This document shows positions 36,838-46,244 of a DNA stretch of 49,060 bases, in pieces. The translations under genes were made by a program, and so were the position numbers. Numbering within the stretch: position 1 is the stretch's first letter; every line of letters begins with the position of its first letter. The stretch is from positions 1-49,060 of the forward strand of contig JAQUWM010000013.1 of the NCBI GenBank assembly GCA_028692885.1, in the 5' to 3' direction. Origin of the DNA: Acetobacterium sp. (GTDB lineage: Bacteria; Bacillota; Clostridia; Eubacteriales; Eubacteriaceae). Under the pieces are notes generated by a model. It had not been told where the DNA came from and searched no databases. It worked only from the letters and a program-made list of their open reading frames with translations.

Positions 36838-37104
36838 CATGGGCATCATGAAATGCGGACGTTTCGTTAGTCATGCCGGTCGGATATGAGCCACTTGTAA
36901 AGCCTACCCGCTTCTTATCCTACCCGCTTCTTATTAAGAAAAGTCGTTTGCGGTCAGATCCCAGCTAACGGCTGATCTGATGTCCCGGAGAGGCTTTCTG
37001 TATCAGACAATCCAAGGTTCCTATTTCAAAAGATTCTACTTAGACCTTAAAAAACCTTTTCAGCTTAAAATAACAAAAGTTAACCAAAAAATGCAGCCAA
37101 GATC
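36838..37104. other. Non-coding stretch with small repeats
   Basis: Holds a tandem 16-base repeat CCTACCCGCTTCTTAT (about 36901-36932) and a TCAGATC / GATCTGA hairpin near 36953-36980 without a T-run. The GGTCAGATCC-like sequence resembles the core of the dispersed repeat. No gene is evident. Confidence 0.5.
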
Positions 37105-37113
37105 TGGTATAAT
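37105..37113 (+). promoter_or_regulatory. Extended -10 promoter of the flavin-binding protein gene
   Basis: TGGTATAAT is a perfect extended -10 element, about 115 bases upstream of the start codon. Confidence 0.55.
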
Positions 37114-37227
37114 AAAAACAAAGTTGAGTGCCCAAAACATTTTAAATCAACTAATCAAATTTTTGTTTAATCGGTCAGGAAGAAGAATTGCCGACCCACT
37201 TCCTTCGGCCTAATGAAAGGCGGTAAC

Positions 37228-37659
37228 ATGTTAGCTAAACTCGAAACGATTCTGCGCGAAAACAGCCTTTGTGTTTTATGTACCGAAGCAGACGGAAAAC
37301 CCTATTGCTCGTTGATGACCTATCTCCTGAGCGATGATTTCAGCCTTCTTTATCTGGTCTCCACGGAAAAATCCCGCAAATATCAGAATCTTCTGGCCAA
37401 TCCCCGGGTCAGTCTCTTGGTTGATACCCGCCAGAACCGTGGTACCGCCGCCGGGGAAAATATCGTCTCGGTTACTTTTGAAGGATTATTCCAACCTCTG
37501 GCAGATGCTAAAACCCTACGGATCAAGACGAATTTAGCCAAGGAGCATGGGGAATTAGCAGAAATTCTCAACCATCCAAGCTGCGTTGTCTTTGCGATTC
37601 AATTAAAGTCGTTTTTGCTTTTAGATGGGCCAGTGGATTCATGCAAGGGCGATTTATAA
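37228..37659 (+). CDS. Pyridoxamine 5'-phosphate oxidase-like flavin-binding split-barrel protein
   Basis: A 143-residue protein of the PNPOx-like FMN-binding family. It has ENSLCVLCTEADGKPYCSLMTYLLSDDFSLLYLVSTEKSRKYQNLLANPRVSLLVDTR, the strand-loop-strand with the 'T...S.KY.NL..NP.V.LLVD' signature. The specific activity is unknown. I chose the ATG at 37228, after GGCGG; an upstream in-frame ATG at 37213 overlaps that ribosome-binding site. A bidirectional terminator follows, shared with the convergent DUF523 gene. Confidence 0.82.
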   Translation: MLAKLETILRENSLCVLCTEADGKPYCSLMTYLLSDDFSLLYLVSTEKSRKYQNLLANPRVSLLVDTRQNRGTAAGENIVSVTFEGLFQPLADAKTLRIKTNLAKEHGELAEILNHPSCVVFAIQLKSFLLLDGPVDSCKGDL

Positions 37660-37721
37660 GGCCTTGTATCGTTGCTACGATTTTTGGGTATAACGACCGA
37701 AATGTTTCAATATTATATGAT

Positions 37722-37751
37722 AAAAACCCCGGCTGAATTACCGGGGTTTTT
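37722..37751. terminator. Bidirectional terminator
   Basis: AAAAACCCCGG / CCGGGGTTTTT with an 8-base loop, between two converging genes. Confidence 0.93.
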
Positions 37752-37823
37752 GATCGCAAAAAATCTTTACCAAACCAACTTTTCGCTAAATTCACGCATT
37801 AGAAAATCCTCCATCCTTGCGCA

Positions 37824-38804
37824 TCAGGGATCAACCAGATCCTCCATTTTTCCCGAATCACTAAGATCCATCAATTCTTCCGGAAACGGCGCCCAAATGG
37901 TCTGCTCCAGAAGGTAACCCTCATTGTAGCGAATCACATACGTTTTAAGGACATTAAGGGGGACGCTTAATGGTATTTTCCCGTTGCGGTATTTTTCAAA
38001 ACTGTCCAGAATAAAGGTCTTCTCGCCGCTTGAAAGACTGTCAGAAAAGTAACCAAAAATATGCATCATCACATTGACGTAATTCCGATAACGGGGAATC
38101 CTGATAAACGCTTTACCCAAATGCTCTTTATAATGCTTGATTACCTGATCAAACACTAACTTTTCGTGGTTTGCGACAATCTGCCCCAATACTTTTTGTT
38201 CTTTCTGACTGTACGCCATCAGTAAATATTTATTATCCGCTTGAAATTTAACCAAAGCCGCCATCGTTGCGGCTTTTGCGACCTGCCGAAAGCTGCACAT
38301 GGTATACAGTTTGGTCAGAAAATGTTCCCGTATCCGAAAATTCGTCAAGCGCCCCTCTTCCTCAATGGCCGCATGGGGATAGCGCTTAAACGCCTGAGCC
38401 GCAAAGATTCCCTGACCTTTGACGGAACCGGCTACCTTGGTTTTTCCCAGATAAACCTTGACGTCCTTGATACCGCAAGACGGTGATCGCCCTTTTAAGA
38501 TAAAACCATCGACCGCCTCAAGACGATCAAAATAAACCTCGCCAAAATCAATCATCGCCTGCGTGTATTCGCTATCGCTGGCCGGTTGATACAAAACCGT
38601 CGCACCCGCTTCATCCATCACCAGTCGAATCGGATTCCGGGGAACGCCCAGACCAATTTCGACTTCGGCGCATACCGGGTAATAGTCCACATAATCTTTC
38701 AGTTTGTCAACAAACTTATCCGGCAGAGTTTGCCCATTATAACGACAGGCATCAAAACCGATACATTTACTGACGACCACCTGGGGTCTTTGTCGCTTGT
38801 CCAT
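37824..38804 (-). CDS. DUF523-DUF1722 protein
   Basis: A 326-residue two-domain protein. The N-terminal DUF523 has VVSKCIGFDACRYNGQ, YYPVCAEVEIGLGVPRNPIRL and LKGRSPSCGIKDVKVY. The C-terminal DUF1722 (YbgA-like) starts near residue 180 with FREHFLTKLYTMCSFRQ-like sequence and contains FGYFSDSLSSGEKTFILDSFEKYRNGKIPLSVPLNVLKTYVIRYNEGYLLEQ. Both domains are of unknown function; the conserved cysteines suggest metal or Fe-S binding. I start it at 38804 after AAGGAG; the frame extends 11 codons further. Monocistronic. Confidence 0.88.
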   Translation of the reverse strand: MDKRQRPQVVVSKCIGFDACRYNGQTLPDKFVDKLKDYVDYYPVCAEVEIGLGVPRNPIRLVMDEAGATVLYQPASDSEYTQAMIDFGEVYFDRLEAVDGFILKGRSPSCGIKDVKVYLGKTKVAGSVKGQGIFAAQAFKRYPHAAIEEEGRLTNFRIREHFLTKLYTMCSFRQVAKAATMAALVKFQADNKYLLMAYSQKEQKVLGQIVANHEKLVFDQVIKHYKEHLGKAFIRIPRYRNYVNVMMHIFGYFSDSLSSGEKTFILDSFEKYRNGKIPLSVPLNVLKTYVIRYNEGYLLEQTIWAPFPEELMDLSDSGKMEDLVDP

Positions 38805-38950
38805 TTTGCTCTCCTTATATCTCATAATCCGTTCCAATCAGTGCAGTTACCGTGAATGCGATCATTCTATTGTTGTTTAGCATACCATAACCGCCAGCAA
38901 GGTCAATAGTTCCGGCGAAATTTTATTGCGCATCAACGCTGATCGCACCT

Positions 38951-38991
38951 AAAAAGCGAGGTATGGCAGCAAATGCCATACCTCACTTTTT
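38951..38991. terminator. Terminator of lctF and of the lct operon
   Basis: GAGGTATGGCA / TGCCATACCTC, an 11-bp stem with a 5-base loop flanked by A-rich and T-rich tracts, directly at the end of the lactate racemase gene. Confidence 0.92.
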
Positions 38992-40262
38992 TATTCCACC
39001 ATCACCGCTACCCCATCGGGGATCACGGTAATCGTCGCTTGATCATTGTTAAGATAATCCCGGGCGATTGCCAGTGCCGCATTGATATCTTTAGCAGGTG
39101 TCATCTGAAACGCCCTAATTATCGCTTCCGGAGCTGCTGAGATATAAATCACCTTGGCCTTTAATAAAATCCGTGCCAGAATCTGGGCTTCCCACTGATC
39201 CGGGCGGGTTTCGTTTCTGGGGGTATTAACAAACCCTGCCAGCATCTGCTGCAGATTTTTTTGATCCTGGAAGGTCTTGAAAAACGCTTCACCCCCATGA
39301 CCATCATTGGATTTAGCCAACATGATGATCACCCCGCCGGGTTTGACGGCGGCTTCGGCGGCGGTCATGCCTTTTACCGCCTGGTAAATGTTCTGATCCA
39401 GCGGATAACCACCATTACTGGTGATGACGATATCGCTGGGGGTAGCCTGAACCTTGCAGAGCTTTTCCAGAAACGTCCGGCCCTTGCTATGGGCGGCATC
39501 GCAATCCCCCGCCACCGCATAAATTACTTCTTTTTCGGAATTGATGACCACATTGACAATAAAGGCCAGCTTGGCGGTGCGGGCGGCGGCGAGCATGTCA
39601 ATGTGGAGGGGGTTGCCCTCAATCACACCGGTGCGGGCTTGGGGGTGGGCAATAAACTCGCCACAATGATTGGCCAGCACACTGACCCGGCTGGCGATTC
39701 CCGGCAGTACGCTTTTGCGGCCGCCGGAAAAACCGGCAAAGAAATGGGGCTCAATAAAGCCTTCTGAAACCAGCAGATCGGCTTCGGCGGCCAGCCGGTT
39801 GATGATCAGCTCACCGCCGGAGGGCAGCGTGCCGATTTTCACCAGACTGCTATCATCCCCGGAATCATGAACGACAATCCGCTCTTTCTCAACGATGGCC
39901 TCGCCAAATTTGCCGACCAGCTCCTCCCGGGTCGTCAAGCGGTGAAACCCGGTGGCAATTAAAATGGTGATCTCGGCGGCGGGATTATCTTTGCGGATTT
40001 CGCTGAGTATCAGCGGCATAATAATTTTACTGGGCACAGGTCGGGTATGATCACTGGCAATAATGACAATCTTTTGTTTGCCAATCGCCAGCTGACGAAG
40101 CTTTACTGACCCCTCGGGTTGCTCAAGCGCCGCCGCCACCAGCTCGCTTTGGGTGGCTGCGGGATGATAATCTTCAATCTGGGAGACGAGGATGCCATTC
40201 AGAACAGCCTCATCGATCTCCAACTGCTGTTTTTCTTTTCCATAAGGTATACTGATTTCCAT
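38991..40262 (-). CDS. larA: Nickel-pincer lactate racemase
   Basis: A 423-residue LarA homologue (LctF in the A. woodii lct operon) that interconverts D- and L-lactate. The residues known from Lactiplantibacillus LarA are all here, shifted by one: D71 and R74 in SDHTRP, H107 in GFHR, H173 and K183 in EPHFFAGFSGGRKS, and H199 in ANHC. K183 would carry the nickel pincer cofactor. I start at the ATG 40262 after AAAGGA, giving a length matching the family; the frame extends 22 codons upstream. The larB/C/E cofactor genes are not in the window. A hairpin and MITE copy separate it from lctE, so its co-transcription may be modulated. Confidence 0.95.
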   Translation of the reverse strand: MEISIPYGKEKQQLEIDEAVLNGILVSQIEDYHPAATQSELVAAALEQPEGSVKLRQLAIGKQKIVIIASDHTRPVPSKIIMPLILSEIRKDNPAAEITILIATGFHRLTTREELVGKFGEAIVEKERIVVHDSGDDSSLVKIGTLPSGGELIINRLAAEADLLVSEGFIEPHFFAGFSGGRKSVLPGIASRVSVLANHCGEFIAHPQARTGVIEGNPLHIDMLAAARTAKLAFIVNVVINSEKEVIYAVAGDCDAAHSKGRTFLEKLCKVQATPSDIVITSNGGYPLDQNIYQAVKGMTAAEAAVKPGGVIIMLAKSNDGHGGEAFFKTFQDQKNLQQMLAGFVNTPRNETRPDQWEAQILARILLKAKVIYISAAPEAIIRAFQMTPAKDINAALAIARDYLNNDQATITVIPDGVAVMVE

Positions 40263-40288
40263 GGTCTGTTCCTTTCTGATTAGACGAA

Positions 40289-40320
40289 AGACACTAGAGA
40301 AGTTTATTCTTCTAGTGTCT
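40289..40320 (-). other. Hairpin in the leader of the lactate racemase gene
   Basis: A perfect 10-bp pair AGACACTAGA / TCTAGTGTCT (40289-40298 with 40311-40320), just upstream of the ribosome-binding site. No proper T-run follows on the minus strand. It may stabilise a processed transcript or partly attenuate readthrough from lctE. Confidence 0.6.
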
Positions 40321-40349
40321 CGAATCATAAGTTTATCTACAAACTGCCA

Positions 40350-40555
40350 TACCGACCAATTGTTAATCTGTTGTTCGCTGCGCTATGCGAAATCCGTTGC
40401 GCTCCTTTCGCTTAAGTCACGAGCAGTCGCCAACTACAAGCAAGCTTGTGATTAGACTCGTTGCTTTCGCAAAGAATCGGACAGGCTACACCGTGTCCGC
40501 CCTGATGCGTAAGGTCTGACCTCTAGGTTACAACATCATGCAACAATTGTCGGTA
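40350..40555. mobile_element. MITE-like element, copy 1 (between lctE and lctF)
   Basis: A ~206-bp element with terminal inverted repeats: TACCGACCAATTGTT at the left end and AACAATTGTCGGTA at the right. It is closely similar along its length to 45990-46184, in the same orientation, including GCGCTATGCGAAATCCG, ACTACAAGCAAGCTTGTGATT and the palindrome AGGTCTGACCT (40512-40522). It has no coding capacity. A small TTGCTAA / TTAGCAA hairpin lies between it and the lctE stop. Confidence 0.85.
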
Positions 40556-40611
40556 CTGGATTATCTTTTTTGCTAACTGCTATTAGCAACTGTTATTAAA
40601 TTTCTTGCTGT

Positions 40612-42153
40612 TTATCCAAAGGTGCTCAGCAATCCTTCCATCAGCGGTGCTCCAAAATAGACCACCAGTCCGATGACAATGACATAGATGGCGCAGACCT
40701 TCAGAGTCGCCTGGAGGATCTTGCCCTCGCTGCCGATGATGCCGGTGGCGGCAGTGGCCACGGCAATACTCTGAGGTGAGATCATCTTACCAGCCGTGGC
40801 CCCAGCGGTGTTGGCGGCGGCTAGCCAGTAAGGGTTCATCCCAATGGCGTTGGCGGCTTCGACCTGAAGGCCACCGAACAAAACATTGGCGGAGGTATCG
40901 CTGCCGGTGACAAAGGTTCCCAGGGCCCCGATCAGCGGTGCAATCAGGGGATAAAAATCGCCGGTAATCAGGACTAGAATCTGAGCGATGATGCCAATCA
41001 TGCCGCTGTACCCCATCACCTTGGCCAGCGCTACAATCGCCACAATGGTGATGGCAGACTTACTCATCTGTTTCACGGTGTTTCCCAACACCTTGGAAAT
41101 CTGGCTAAATTTAACGCCCTGAATCAAGCCGGCCAGATAGGTGGCAAAGATGATCAGCGTTCCGGGGGTAGAAATCCATAAGAAGGTATAAGGTTTGCCA
41201 TGCGGTCCGGTGTAAATCTGGATCGTGGTTTTCACTTGCGCCAGCGCCCCATTAATAGCTGGGAATAGCGATGAGCACAGGATGATAATAACAAACACCA
41301 AAATAAACGGTAACCAGGCCATAACGACGGTTTTTAACGGAATCTTTTCGGCATCCTTGGCGGCGGTATCTTTATAGAAGATCTTGGCCGTGGCGATCAC
41401 GACGGCCATACACACCACTGATCCGACAATTGCCGGCAGTTCGGCGCCTAAATACTTGGCCACAAAAATCTGCGGTAAGCCAAAGGATAGACCGGCCATC
41501 AGGGTAATCATGACGACCCCTTTGAGACTTTTAACGCCCTTCCCGGTCAGCATAACCAGGATGAACGGCACCACCACAATCATAATAAACAGCTGTAGCG
41601 CCACGGCAAATGATAAATCGTTTACATTAAGACCGGTTACTGAGGCCAAGGTACTGACGGGTAAGCCAATCGCCCCAAAGGCGGTGGGGGTGGTATTGGC
41701 AATCAAACAGATAATGGCGGCAAACACCGGGTTAAAACCAAGAGCTGCTAAAATACTGGCGGGAATCGCCACCGCTGTTCCAAAGCCGGCAATCGCTTCT
41801 AAAAATCCGCCGAAGCCCCAAGCCAGGATCAGCACCAAAATCCGTTGATCGGTGGTGATACTGGTCATCATTTTTTTGATGACTTCCATGCCCCCGGTAT
41901 GGGTGGCCAGATTATAGCTAAAGACCGCCGCCACAATCACCAGCATGATCGGCCAAATGGCCATGGCGCCGCCCTCCAGGGCTGCGGTCAGGCTGTCCAG
42001 CACCGGCATTTGCCAGACTAGAATACTTAATAAAACAGTAATCGCCAGGGCGATCGGACAGGCTTTGTAGCCGGGGATCTTTAAGACCCCCAGCGAAACA
42101 ATCAGCCATACCACCGGGATCAGGGCGATAAAGAAAAGTAACAAGTTATCCAT
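40612..42153 (-). CDS. lctE: Lactate permease (LctP/LldP family)
   Basis: A 513-residue membrane transporter with about 12 or more hydrophobic segments. It has the LctP-family stretches FGGFLEAIAGFGTAVAIPASILAALGFNP, ANTTPTAFGAIGLPV and ALGTFVTGSDTSANVLFGGLQVEAANAIGMNPYWLAAANTAGATAGKMISPQSIAVA. It imports lactate with protons. It follows lctD by 8 bases, corresponding to the A. woodii operon order (EtfB, EtfA, LDH, permease, racemase). Confidence 0.95.
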   Translation of the reverse strand: MDNLLLFFIALIPVVWLIVSLGVLKIPGYKACPIALAITVLLSILVWQMPVLDSLTAALEGGAMAIWPIMLVIVAAVFSYNLATHTGGMEVIKKMMTSITTDQRILVLILAWGFGGFLEAIAGFGTAVAIPASILAALGFNPVFAAIICLIANTTPTAFGAIGLPVSTLASVTGLNVNDLSFAVALQLFIMIVVVPFILVMLTGKGVKSLKGVVMITLMAGLSFGLPQIFVAKYLGAELPAIVGSVVCMAVVIATAKIFYKDTAAKDAEKIPLKTVVMAWLPFILVFVIIILCSSLFPAINGALAQVKTTIQIYTGPHGKPYTFLWISTPGTLIIFATYLAGLIQGVKFSQISKVLGNTVKQMSKSAITIVAIVALAKVMGYSGMIGIIAQILVLITGDFYPLIAPLIGALGTFVTGSDTSANVLFGGLQVEAANAIGMNPYWLAAANTAGATAGKMISPQSIAVATAATGIIGSEGKILQATLKVCAIYVIVIGLVVYFGAPLMEGLLSTFG

Positions 42154-42161
42154 ATTTTCCC

Positions 42162-43562
42162 CTACATCTGACAGACTTTTTTAGGATTTAACAGGTTTTT
42201 CGGATCAAAGGTTTGTTTGATTCCGGCCATCAGGGCCAGATGTTCGGTACCAAAATCATTAAGCAAATATTTTCGTTTGGCATAGCCGATGCCGTGTTCG
42301 CCGGAAACCAGTCCGCTAAACGTCAGGGCCTTGGCATACATCCGGTCCATCGCTTCTTCCAGTTTGGCTTCCCATTCCTGTTGGTCAAGTTTGTCCCGAC
42401 AGACATAGATATGAAGGTTGCCATCGCCGGCATGACCAAAGCTGGGGATCCGGACATCCATTTCGGCGGCCAGCTCATGGGTAAATTCAATAAATTCAGC
42501 AATCCGGTTTCGCGGTACTACGACGTCGCACTCATCCATTTCGGTGGTAGAGGCCTTAATCGCCTCCAGGAAGGCGCCCCGGGCTGACCAGACCGAATCT
42601 TTCCGCTCGGCGGTGTCAACAATATAAACATCTTTGGCCCCTTCGGCCAGACAGAGGTTGGCGACCACTTCGTATTCGGCTTCGACCTGTTCCTTGGAAT
42701 TGCCGTCAAAGGTCAGTAAGATATAGGCATTGCTGCTGGAATCGGGGAATTTTTTACCGAGAAAATCTTCAGCAAAAAGAATTGTCTGGCGTTCCATAAA
42801 TTCAATCGCCGTCGGGATCGCCTTGGATTTGATGATCTTGGGAACAATTCCGGCCGCGTCGCTGATATTATCAAAGGGAATCAGCAAGCTCAGGGTCATC
42901 TTGGGCAAGGGCAACAGCTTGAGGATCGCTTGGGTGATCACACAGAGGGTCCCTTCAGAGCCGACGACCAGATCTTTTAAGCTGTAACCGGAGCTGTTCT
43001 TAACGATTTTACCGCCCAGCTCAATGATTTCACCGTTGGACAGGACCACTGTCAGACCCCGGACATAGTCCCGGGTGACACCGTATTTCACGGCCCGCAT
43101 GCCACCGGCATTGGTGCTGATATTACCGGCAATGGTCGCCGATTTTTCACCGGGATCGGGCGGATAAAAGAGATCATTTTCCTCCACAAATTTGGACAGT
43201 TCCATCAACAGGACGCCGGGTTCCACGGTAACCGTCAGGTTTTCGGTGTCCAGTTCGAGGATATTGTTCATCAGTGTCGTTTCTAACATAATCCCGCCAA
43301 ACAGTGGGACACAGGCCCCGACCAGCCCGGTGCCGGAACCCCGGACAACGACGGGAATATTATGATCATAGGAATATTTCATGATTTTTGATACTTCTTC
43401 GGTGGTGGTTACTTTAATCAGTACTTCCGGATAGGAATGGATGCTGCCCAGCTCATCATGGCTGAAGTCTTCACCAATCTGGTCACCGACAAAGATCCGC
43501 TCAGCAGGAATCAGGTCTTTTAAAAAATCAATATCCGTTGCTTCCACTTTTTTATATTTCAT
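42162..43562 (-). CDS. lctD: FAD-dependent lactate dehydrogenase subunit of the confurcating LDH/Etf complex
   Basis: A 466-residue FAD-binding type 4 oxidase (GlcD/DLD class). FAD-binding motifs include [25 protein letters not shown] near residue 70 and [16 protein letters not shown] near 200. The C-terminal substrate domain has [15 protein letters not shown] and [14 protein letters not shown]. In A. woodii LctD, with LctB and LctC, oxidises lactate with NAD+ by confurcating electrons from lactate and reduced ferredoxin. I chose the ATG at 43562, one base after the lctC stop, with AAGGA upstream; the open frame before it overlaps lctC. Confidence 0.94.
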   Translation of the reverse strand: MKYKKVEATDIDFLKDLIPAERIFVGDQIGEDFSHDELGSIHSYPEVLIKVTTTEEVSKIMKYSYDHNIPVVVRGSGTGLVGACVPLFGGIMLETTLMNNILELDTENLTVTVEPGVLLMELSKFVEENDLFYPPDPGEKSATIAGNISTNAGGMRAVKYGVTRDYVRGLTVVLSNGEIIELGGKIVKNSSGYSLKDLVVGSEGTLCVITQAILKLLPLPKMTLSLLIPFDNISDAAGIVPKIIKSKAIPTAIEFMERQTILFAEDFLGKKFPDSSSNAYILLTFDGNSKEQVEAEYEVVANLCLAEGAKDVYIVDTAERKDSVWSARGAFLEAIKASTTEMDECDVVVPRNRIAEFIEFTHELAAEMDVRIPSFGHAGDGNLHIYVCRDKLDQQEWEAKLEEAMDRMYAKALTFSGLVSGEHGIGYAKRKYLLNDFGTEHLALMAGIKQTFDPKNLLNPKKVCQM

Positions 43563-43563
43563 C

Positions 43564-44820
43564 TTAGCCAACCATCCTTTCTGGTGTTTCAATGGCTTCA
43601 GGCATCGCCAGGGTTTTCCCGACGGCAGCACTTTCCGGATTGGCAATCATTTTTAACAGTTCGGGGATGATTTCGTATAAATCGCCGACCATGCCGCAAT
43701 GGGCAATATTAAAGATTGGTGCTTTGGGATCATTATTGACCGCGATGATATATTCGGAATTCTGCATCCCGGCAGCAAACTGGACGGCACCGGAAATACC
43801 CAGGGCAATGATCAGTTTGGGTTTAACGGTTCGGCCGCTGAGGCCAATCTGCAGGCGGGCATCAAACCAGCCGGCTTCAATACCGGGTCGGGTACAGGCC
43901 ACGGTAGCGCCAATTTTTTCAGCAAACTCGTGGATCATCTCCAGATCTTTTTCGCATTTTACGCCCCGACCAACCGCTACAATGGTTTCGGCTTCCGAAA
44001 GATCAACACCCTTTTCTTTTTTAATGACTTCCAGCACTTCAATCGCTGAAACCAGTTTGGCTTTACCGATTTCCATCACTTCCACACTACCCCATGGTTC
44101 TTTAACCAGTTCCGGAGCAGAAAATACTTTATAACGGACGGTACAGAACTGGGGTCGGGTGTTTTCAGTTACAATCTGGGCCATAATATTCCCGCCAAAG
44201 GCTGGTCGGATCTGAACCAGATCGGTGTTTTCCTTCATTTCCAGAATAGTGCAGTCGGCGGTCAGACCGGTGCGGTAACGGGCGGCCACCCGGGGCGCCA
44301 GGGAACGACCAACGTTGGTGGCACCAACTAAAATCGAGGAGGGTTTCACTTTTTCGATAAAGTCTTCCAGGACATTAGCATAGGGTTCAATCACAAAATG
44401 TTTGAGTTCCGGCTGATCGTAGACAAAGACCTTATCGACCCCATAGCTTAGCAGTTCGCTGGCTTCGGCGGTGATATTGGTCCCCATAAACAGGGCGTAA
44501 ACCGGATGACCGATCACCGCGGCCAGTTCCCGGGCCTTGCCGATCAGCTCAAAAGTAACTGGATGAATCTTGCCTTCAATATGATCGACATAGACGGTAA
44601 TGCCTCGGTACAGGCTTTTGTCGATGGCGATTTTTTCATCTTCTTCCAGCATCAGAACCCCGGCTGGTCCGTTTTTTAAACACATCTTGCACATTTTACA
44701 GGCGGCGGTTACTTCCAGTCTTGCGTTTTCATAAGAAAAGGCATCGAAGGGGCAAATTTCTGCCAGTGCCTCAAAGGTTTTTTGATCAATATTTTCCTTG
44801 ATTATTTTAATTCCTGCCAT
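43564..44820 (-). CDS. lctC: Electron-transfer flavoprotein alpha subunit with N-terminal ferredoxin domain
   Basis: A 418-residue EtfA. The N-terminal extension has C23 in ICPFDAF and C41, C44, C47 in CKMCKMC, enough for one [4Fe-4S] cluster, as in A. woodii LctC. The EtfA part follows: [97 protein letters not shown] and the FAD-binding [31 protein letters not shown]. It is the likely entry point for ferredoxin electrons. It is 19 bases behind lctB. Confidence 0.95.
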   Translation of the reverse strand: MAGIKIIKENIDQKTFEALAEICPFDAFSYENARLEVTAACKMCKMCLKNGPAGVLMLEEDEKIAIDKSLYRGITVYVDHIEGKIHPVTFELIGKARELAAVIGHPVYALFMGTNITAEASELLSYGVDKVFVYDQPELKHFVIEPYANVLEDFIEKVKPSSILVGATNVGRSLAPRVAARYRTGLTADCTILEMKENTDLVQIRPAFGGNIMAQIVTENTRPQFCTVRYKVFSAPELVKEPWGSVEVMEIGKAKLVSAIEVLEVIKKEKGVDLSEAETIVAVGRGVKCEKDLEMIHEFAEKIGATVACTRPGIEAGWFDARLQIGLSGRTVKPKLIIALGISGAVQFAAGMQNSEYIIAVNNDPKAPIFNIAHCGMVGDLYEIIPELLKMIANPESAAVGKTLAMPEAIETPERMVG

Positions 44821-44839
44821 GATTTTATTCCTTTCTAGC

Positions 44840-45643
44840 CTAACTATTTTTACTCAGATATTTTTTTTCAGTTAAAATGCCATGAAGCGCCGTTGCCAGC
44901 ACCGTCCCATCGCCTTCATAGCTGGTTTTTTCGACGTTGCTTTCCGGCGGGAAGATTCGTTCGACCTGGGTCGGCGAGCCGCTGAGGCCATATTTTTTTT
45001 CATCGGTGTCGTACATATCTTTCAGGGTCAAAACTTTAATTTCAGGATTTCCGGAAATTTCCAGTTTTCGTTTATAAGAAGGTAAGCGCGGGGTGTAAAT
45101 GTCCTTATCAACCGTAATCAGGCAAGGGTATGGCACCCGTTGGATTTCCAGCGATTCTTCCATGTTCATTTGCAGGGTCAGGCCCTTTTCATCAGCCACC
45201 AGAATTTTGATGACGTTGGTAACGTGGGGAATGCCCAAAAATTCGGCCATTTCCGGACCAACCTGAGCGGTATCACCATCGGTGGTCTGCTTGCCGCAGA
45301 TGATCAGATCAAAATCACCCAGTCTTTTAGCCCCCTGGGCCAGCGTATAACTGGTGGCGACCACATCGGCCCCGCCAAATTTTCGGTCTGATAATAAACA
45401 GCCCTCATCAGCGCCCATATAGAAAGATTCAAAAAGCACTTCTTTACTCTGCATCGGTCCCATTGACAAGGTGGTAATAGTGCCGCCCAGTTCTTCTTTT
45501 AAACGGAATGCCGTTTCCAGACCATATAAATCATAAGGATTGAGTTTCGATTCAACCCCATCTCGAATCAGGACCCCTGTTTCCGGATCCACTTCGACGT
45601 TGGACGTTCCCGGAACCTGTTTGATACATACCAGTATTTTCAT
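44840..45643 (-). CDS. lctB: Electron-transfer flavoprotein beta subunit
   Basis: A 267-residue EtfB, starting [50 protein letters not shown]. The AMP/FAD-binding region reads [33 protein letters not shown]. As LctB it would bear the bifurcating flavin with LctC and LctD. I start at the ATG 45643, six bases behind GGAGG; a GTG two codons earlier overlaps that site. First gene of lctBCDEF, behind a leader of about 300 nt from the promoter at 45947-45975. Confidence 0.95.
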   Translation of the reverse strand: MKILVCIKQVPGTSNVEVDPETGVLIRDGVESKLNPYDLYGLETAFRLKEELGGTITTLSMGPMQSKEVLFESFYMGADEGCLLSDRKFGGADVVATSYTLAQGAKRLGDFDLIICGKQTTDGDTAQVGPEMAEFLGIPHVTNVIKILVADEKGLTLQMNMEESLEIQRVPYPCLITVDKDIYTPRLPSYKRKLEISGNPEIKVLTLKDMYDTDEKKYGLSGSPTQVERIFPPESNVEKTSYEGDGTVLATALHGILTEKKYLSKNS

Positions 45644-45885
45644 ACTCACCCTCCATAAAATAAATTAAATTGACAATTGCGAGCTACCACGAGCGTTGTT
45701 TGATATTTATCATTTCGCAAATGCCTTATTATGCAAATCATTTGGTTAATACCTAAGCGAAATTTTGTTGCTGCCCATTTCATTAACAGACAGCAAAGAC
45801 ATAAAGCGCTGTCAAATTTCGCCATCAACGGAGTCTATCCGTCAACGATAACTGTTAAACCCTCTTAAACCCATTCATAAGCCAC

Positions 45886-45914
45886 TTGACAAAATTTTGA
45901 TAAAATTTTACTAT
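45886..45914 (+). promoter_or_regulatory. Rightward lct promoter (towards lctA), convergent with the leftward one
   Basis: A perfect TTGACA (45886-45891), a 17-base spacer and TACTAT (45909-45914). Its predicted start lies at the left edge of the central palindrome. The -35 sits inside a perfect 12-bp inverted repeat, CCACTTGACAAA (45882-45893), whose partner at 45968-45979 contains the -35 of the leftward promoter. Confidence 0.6.
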
Positions 45915-45921
45915 TGGCCTG

Positions 45922-45934
45922 GTGGTCAGACCAC
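45922..45934. promoter_or_regulatory. Putative LctA operator
   Basis: GTGGTCAGACCAC, a perfect 13-bp palindrome with one central base. It matches the FadR/LldR-subfamily operator form TGGTnnnACCA. It lies between two facing -10 boxes (45909-45914 and 45947-45952), so one bound dimer would cover the transcript starts of both promoters. LctA, encoded 400 bp to the right, is the obvious candidate. Confidence 0.78.
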
Positions 45935-45946
45935 TAACCTGTTGCC

Positions 45947-45975
45947 ATTATATGTGTTTCATAAATATTTGTCAA
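45947..45975 (-). promoter_or_regulatory. Leftward promoter of lctBCDEF
   Basis: On the minus strand a perfect TTGACA (45970-45975), a 17-base spacer and a perfect TATAAT (45947-45952). The operator palindrome is at about +6 to +18. The transcript would have a leader of about 297 nt before lctB. Confidence 0.88.
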
Positions 45976-45989
45976 GTGGTAAAATAACG

Positions 45990-46184
45990 TACCGACCAAT
46001 TGTTCACTGCGCTATGCGAAATCCGCTGCGCTCCTTTCGCCTTAGTCCCAAGCAGTCGCTAACTACAAGCAAGCTTGTGATTGGCTCATTACTTTCGCGA
46101 AGAATCAAGACCGGCGATGCCGTATCCGCTCCGATACGTAGGGTCTGACCCATAGGTCACAACATGATGTAAAAATTGTCGGTA
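45990..46184. mobile_element. MITE-like element, copy 2 (upstream of lctA)
   Basis: A 195-bp element clearly homologous to 40350-40555 in direct orientation. The left end TACCGACCAATTGTT is identical; the right end AAAATTGTCGGTA has a small change. It carries the palindrome GGGTCTGACCC (46141-46151) at the place where copy 1 has AGGTCTGACCT. It begins 11 bases beyond the outer end of the lct promoter inverted repeat and separates it from lctA. Confidence 0.85.
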
Positions 46185-46244
46185 CTACTTTATCTGTTTT
46201 GACAGACTATCCAGAGATTATTTATTTGCTGGCTGTCGATCTTT

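Noticed and set aside
36980-37213. A 77-codon plus-strand ORF before the flavin-binding protein
   Set aside because: It has low-complexity Lys-rich content, no ribosome-binding site, and overlaps the promoter of the next gene.
40350-40555. Reading the repeat as a plain terminator or REP hairpin of lctE
   Set aside because: Its full-length match to 45990-46184 and its terminal inverted repeats fit a mobile element better.
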